A DNA stretch of 64,000 nt from Lacipirellula parvula (GTDB lineage: Bacteria; Planctomycetota; Planctomycetia; Pirellulales; Lacipirellulaceae), in contig NZ_AP021861.1 in NCBI RefSeq assembly GCF_009177095.1, positions 3,392,501-3,456,500 on the forward strand, written 5' to 3'. Made by a program: the position numbers and the translations under genes. Positions 60,558 to 64,000 of this stretch are shown here, piece after piece (the first letter of the stretch is position 1; each line of letters opens with the position of its first letter). A model generated the notes under the pieces. The model was not told where the DNA came from, made no database searches, and saw nothing but the letters and a program-made list of their open reading frames with translations.

Positions 60558-63500
60558 TTAGCGCAGAATGCGCGGCACCATGCCGCGGAGGCGGTCGCTG
60601 ATGCCGCGTTGTTCTTCGGCTGAGGAGCCAGCAGTCGGCGTTGGCAGCACATCGCTCGGCTTCGCGGCGATGCTCGCGATCGGCGCTTGTTCCACGAACA
60701 ACCGCGGCCAGTAGCCGTCGATGAGGCGCTGGCAGTCCATTAGTTGGCCGTCGTCGAGGGCCGACTTCGCGGCGTAGAGCCGCTTGGAGATTTGGTAACG
60801 CTGCTCTTTCGAGAAGCGAAGGTCGTACAGCCGCACGTCGTCGATCCAGGCTTCGCCGTGGCCGACGAGGTGGAACTGTAGCCGCATTTGGCCGGTGCTG
60901 GCGAGCGGCAAGTCGTCGACGGCGAACTCGTACTCGGTCCACTCGGAATTGAGCTGCTGCTCGCCGCCGATGGCGACGTAGCGTTGCCGCGTGACGCCGG
61001 CCGATTCGTACTCAAACCAGGCGTAAAGCTGCGATTTCGCGGCTCCCGCGGCGCCGTGAATTCTGGCGCGGACGGTGAGCTGGCCGGTCGGCGGAATCGG
61101 GAAGAGGTGGCTTTGCACGGCAACGCCAAGGGCGTCTTCGCTGTGAAGGTGGAGCGAGTGGCCGGTGACTGGTTCAGTTTCGGGAGCAAGGTCGACGACG
61201 CCAGCGGCGCCGATCCGCGGCTGCCAGCCGAGCATTTGGCCCGCTTCGCCGGTCAGTTCGAAGTCGGGGTTTTGGAGTTCGCTGTAGATGCGTTCGAAAT
61301 CGAGCGCCGCCATCCGCTGTTCGAATTCGGCGAGTCGGCGGGCAAGTTCGGCCTTCGCGGCGGGGCTCATCTTCACTGTCCACGCGCCGACTTTCACTGC
61401 GGGCGACGAGAAGCGGCGGGCTTGCACGCCGTGCGGCGGCAGGATCGTTGTCCAGTTCTTGGGGCCGCCCGGAAGCGTGCCGCTGATGGTCGGATCGCTC
61501 GCGGCTTGCGCCGCTTCGAGCGCGGGATCGACGCCGAGGCGACGCCACACCATCGTGCCGCTGGCTTCGAGCGGGATGGTGAGTTCGAGCGGCCAGGCCG
61601 ATTCATTGACGACGCAGACGGTGGTCGACTCGGCTTCACGGTAGATGCGAAGCGTGACAGGTTGCTTGCGTTCGGTGCGAGTGTCGCCGCCGGCGGCGGG
61701 GAGCTCTTGGAAGAGCCGCATCGCGTCGCGGTGCATGTCGCAGTCGGCCAGCGGGAACTGAGTGCCGCCGCTGATAGCCAGATTGAAATCACGCGCCGTG
61801 AGAGCGGCGGCGATGCCGCGGGTAGCCTGCTCGTGCGCCGCGGTCGACGCGGCGGCGAGCGTGAGGTTCGTGTGGTTGGCGCCGAAGGGGCTTTGAGCGT
61901 CGAACGTCGCCAAGCGCAGCTCGCTCGGCACATGGTAGAGTTCCTCGCCGCAGTTGACGCGGCTGACGAACAGTTGCTCCAACTCGGGGGCATGATTCAC
62001 GCGGAGATCGGCGGCCGAGGCGTCGACGGAATCTTCGGCGCCGAGACGTCGAGGACGGAGAAGCGACACGCCCGGCGTCTTCGCGAGCCGAGCGAGATCG
62101 AGGCCCGTTTCGGCGAGGGCGTCGTCGAGCGTCGCACGGCCGGAAACGGCTTGGCGAAGGCGTTCCGACGCGTTGGCGCCGGCGAGGAGGTCTTCAGTGC
62201 AAAGGATGAGCCTAGCGTCAGGCCGGCGGTTGATGATCCGCGTCGCGACGACACTGTAGAAATTGGTCGTTTGCTGGTAGCGCCACGCATTCCATGCCGG
62301 GAGGAGCGGCCCACTGACTTGTTCGCTGCGACGGGCGAAGCGTTCGTGCCCGTCGATGAGCAGCGTGGTTTCCATGGCGAGGGCGAAGCTGGTTGCCGTT
62401 TCGTCGTCGAGGGCCCAGCCGATGCCGGGCGTGACGCCATAGCCTCCGCCGTGCAGTTGCAGCGCGACGCCGCCCCAAGCCGGGTGCTGGTCGTAACGCT
62501 GCGCGAGACGACTGACAACGGCGGTGAGTTCGGCCTGCACGTCGGGATGGAGCAAGTTGTAATGAGGCGCCGTCGCGGTGGTCTGGTGATTCGTCACGCG
62601 CCATGGCTGGCCGTCGCCGCCGATACATTCGATGCCGGCGACGCCGGCGCTCGCGGTGCGGCGGATGGCTTCAATCGCCGGCAGCGGCGAGGCAAGTTCC
62701 ACGGCAGGAACGAGCGTGAGCCCTTCGCGATCAAAAATGCGGAGCAGCACTTCGAGCACGTCTTTGCGGATCGGATCTTCGCCGGTCGCGGCGAGCAGAC
62801 CGGAGTCGAATCGCGGCGACACGCCGAGCCCGGCGACGGGGGCGAGCGAGGCGCCTTCGCTGGCGATCGAGACGACGGCGCCGTTGTAGCCGGCGGCATG
62901 CAGTTGCTGGGCGAGGCGATTGGCGGCGGTGAGGAACGTGTGCCACGTTTCGATGCTGCGACCGCTCTCGGCGTCGAACTCGCCGGCGGCGCCGAAAGAA
63001 TCGGCGAACGTCGGCGCCGCGATGTACGCGGCGGCCAGACGCTGTTTCGCTGCGGGGCTGGCGGGATCGTTCGGCGCGGCCTTCGTCGTGCGGTGTTGGA
63101 GGCGAATTTTGCCGTAGAGGGCGCCCTGATCGTGCGAGCGGTTGGCAATCAGCACGGCGGGCGATTTGGTGCGAGGCCAGAAGACGATGCGATGGGTGAC
63201 GACGCCGGTTTTCGCGTCGACGGTTTGCGTCGTTTGATCGGCGGTGAAGACGCCCCAATCGCGGCCGAAGGTGCGAACCTCGCCGGCGGCGTCGGGTTCG
63301 ATGATGCTGACGGTAAGATGTTGCTCTTGGTCGCGCGGAACCTCAAGCTCGATGGCGTGCGGCTCGCCGACGCTTTTCACCGGAAGCAGGTAGGCCTGCC
63401 AGGCGAGATCGTCGGACGGCGACGTGGGCGGCAGTTCAACGAGGCTTTGCCCCAGCGGCGAGAGAAGCGGCTTAACGTTGCCGAGCGGCCGCGGGGTCGA

Positions 63501-64000
63501 GAAGCCGGGGAGCTTTTCGACCTGCGTCCAGTGCGGAAGCCGTTGCCACCATGACGAGCTCGTGGCGTCGATCATCGCCACCGTTTCCCATTCGTCGGTG
63601 AGCCGCGGCAGCTTGGCGGCGGGATCGACGACGACGAAGCCGACGTTGCGGGCGGCGAGTTCCGAACCCTTGTCCCATGGCGCCAGGCGACTAGCGAAGC
63701 CGGCGGGGCGTTCAACGAGCGTGATCCGCAGGCGGTAGGCGCCTTCGGCTTTCGGGACGGCGAGTTCGACGGGGATTTCGCTCAGGTTTTGCGGATCGCA
63801 GGCGAAGGTCGCTTGCCAGAGAGCGGCGGGCGAACCTTGGCGGTAGAGCTTCGCTTCGAGCGTCGCGGGCGCCGTGAGCAGAGACGCAACTTGCGGCCGC
63901 AGCGTCAGCCGCAGCGACTCTTCGGGATTGAATACCAAGTGATCGCGATTGAGCTGGACGCAAAGCAAATCGCCCGGGGCGCGTTCAACGCGAACGTAGC
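60558..64000 (-). CDS. Very large protein with a glycoside-hydrolase-like central region (5' end outside the window)
   Basis: At least 1147 residues; the frame runs beyond the window (residues YVRVERAPGD precede the first listed start), so the N-terminus is missing. The N-terminal part is beta-rich, with Ig/sandwich-like strands; the central part (about 290-560) reads as a TIM-barrel, e.g. LAQQLHAAGYNGAVVSIASE, YNLLHPDVQAELTAVVSRLA and WGGVALQLHGGGYGV, resembling the GHL10/family-10-like glycoside hydrolase group; the C-terminal 250 residues contain a carbohydrate-binding-like beta sandwich (GQLTVRARIHGAAGAAKSQL) and a helical tail. Activity is not assigned; it may be secreted and act on polysaccharide. 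Confidence 0.7.
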   Translation of the reverse strand, partial: YVRVERAPGDLLCVQLNRDHLVFNPEESLRLTLRPQVASLLTAPATLEAKLYRQGSPAALWQATFACDPQNLSEIPVELAVPKAEGAYRLRITLVERPAGFASRLAPWDKGSELAARNVGFVVVDPAAKLPRLTDEWETVAMIDATSSSWWQRLPHWTQVEKLPGFSTPRPLGNVKPLLSPLGQSLVELPPTSPSDDLAWQAYLLPVKSVGEPHAIELEVPRDQEQHLTVSIIEPDAAGEVRTFGRDWGVFTADQTTQTVDAKTGVVTHRIVFWPRTKSPAVLIANRSHDQGALYGKIRLQHRTTKAAPNDPASPAAKQRLAAAYIAAPTFADSFGAAGEFDAESGRSIETWHTFLTAANRLAQQLHAAGYNGAVVSIASEGASLAPVAGLGVSPRFDSGLLAATGEDPIRKDVLEVLLRIFDREGLTLVPAVELASPLPAIEAIRRTASAGVAGIECIGGDGQPWRVTNHQTTATAPHYNLLHPDVQAELTAVVSRLAQRYDQHPAWGGVALQLHGGGYGVTPGIGWALDDETATSFALAMETTLLIDGHERFARRSEQVSGPLLPAWNAWRYQQTTNFYSVVATRIINRRPDARLILCTEDLLAGANASERLRQAVSGRATLDDALAETGLDLARLAKTPGVSLLRPRRLGAEDSVDASAADLRVNHAPELEQLFVSRVNCGEELYHVPSELRLATFDAQSPFGANHTNLTLAAASTAAHEQATRGIAAALTARDFNLAISGGTQFPLADCDMHRDAMRLFQELPAAGGDTRTERKQPVTLRIYREAESTTVCVVNESAWPLELTIPLEASGTMVWRRLGVDPALEAAQAASDPTISGTLPGGPKNWTTILPPHGVQARRFSSPAVKVGAWTVKMSPAAKAELARRLAEFEQRMAALDFERIYSELQNPDFELTGEAGQMLGWQPRIGAAGVVDLAPETEPVTGHSLHLHSEDALGVAVQSHLFPIPPTGQLTVRARIHGAAGAAKSQLYAWFEYESAGVTRQRYVAIGGEQQLNSEWTEYEFAVDDLPLASTGQMRLQFHLVGHGEAWIDDVRLYDLRFSKEQRYQISKRLYAAKSALDDGQLMDCQRLIDGYWPRLFVEQAPIASIAAKPSDVLPTPTAGSSAEEQRGISDRLRGMVPRILR

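Noticed and set aside
60888-63554. 888-residue open frame on the plus strand
   Set aside because: It is wholly antisense to the large minus-strand gene, with a Gly/Arg/Ala/Glu-rich composition typical of a shadow in high-GC DNA and no motif.

Overview
The window reads as chromosomal DNA from a GC-rich planctomycete, most likely of the order Pirellulales. This is inferred from several hallmarks: a DUF1559 pseudopilin-like protein, a PEP-CTERM exosortase substrate, a Ser/Thr kinase with the planctomycete-type N-terminal extension, ExbB/ExbD genes linked to PQQ-propeller proteins, an ABC-permease/CPBP-protease fusion, an Lpg1974-type porin, futalosine-pathway menaquinone genes, and very many palindromic intergenic repeats. 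No rRNA or CRISPR array is present; one tRNA is.

Layout. 1-2738 is the end of an integrated element of visibly lower GC: an unknown protein, an excisionase-like protein and a tyrosine recombinase that stops 27 bp from the 3' end of tRNA-Phe (2738-2810, minus strand). 3189-15328 holds a prenyltransferase-fold/HEAT protein followed by a seven-gene run: ExbB-like, two ExbD-like (one with a zinc ribbon), a one-TM protein, a 1157-aa TPR/PQQ-propeller protein, a solute-binding protein and a secreted protein. 15.6-21.5 kb holds a Ser/Thr kinase and an HTH/solute-binding regulator on the minus strand, and divergently a four-gene overlapping set (PEP-CTERM protein, DUF1559 protein, membrane protein, TiaS-like protein). 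21.7-30.2 kb holds housekeeping genes (RluA-type pseudouridine synthase, Maf, Gfo/Idh/MocA oxidoreductase, transketolase, HlyIII) and a large secreted protein.

30.3-40.7 kb is all minus strand: an aminofutalosine-deaminase-like amidohydrolase, an ABC permease/CPBP fusion with its ATPase, mqnC, mqnA, a second ABC exporter and an unknown membrane-anchored protein. 41.4-46.9 kb has a small zinc-ribbon protein behind a candidate sigma-54 promoter, aroA, a PQQ-propeller protein and a YdeP-type molybdopterin oxidoreductase. 47-55.8 kb has a decayed HTH gene, a porin, a short SecA paralogue, a lipoprotein, a small secreted protein and an FAD oxidase. 56-64 kb has queG, a dihydrouridine synthase, a MATE transporter and a very large protein cut by the window edge.

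The most unusual signal is not a gene cassette but the repeat landscape. At least nine families of palindromic elements occupy the gaps. A ~105-bp hairpin family has seven copies. Shorter palindromes that end in GGCTA sit exactly on gene ends, so that the TAG stop codons of five genes lie inside repeats; others are read in frame inside coding sequences. All functional statements are from sequence reading and family knowledge; no database search was possible.
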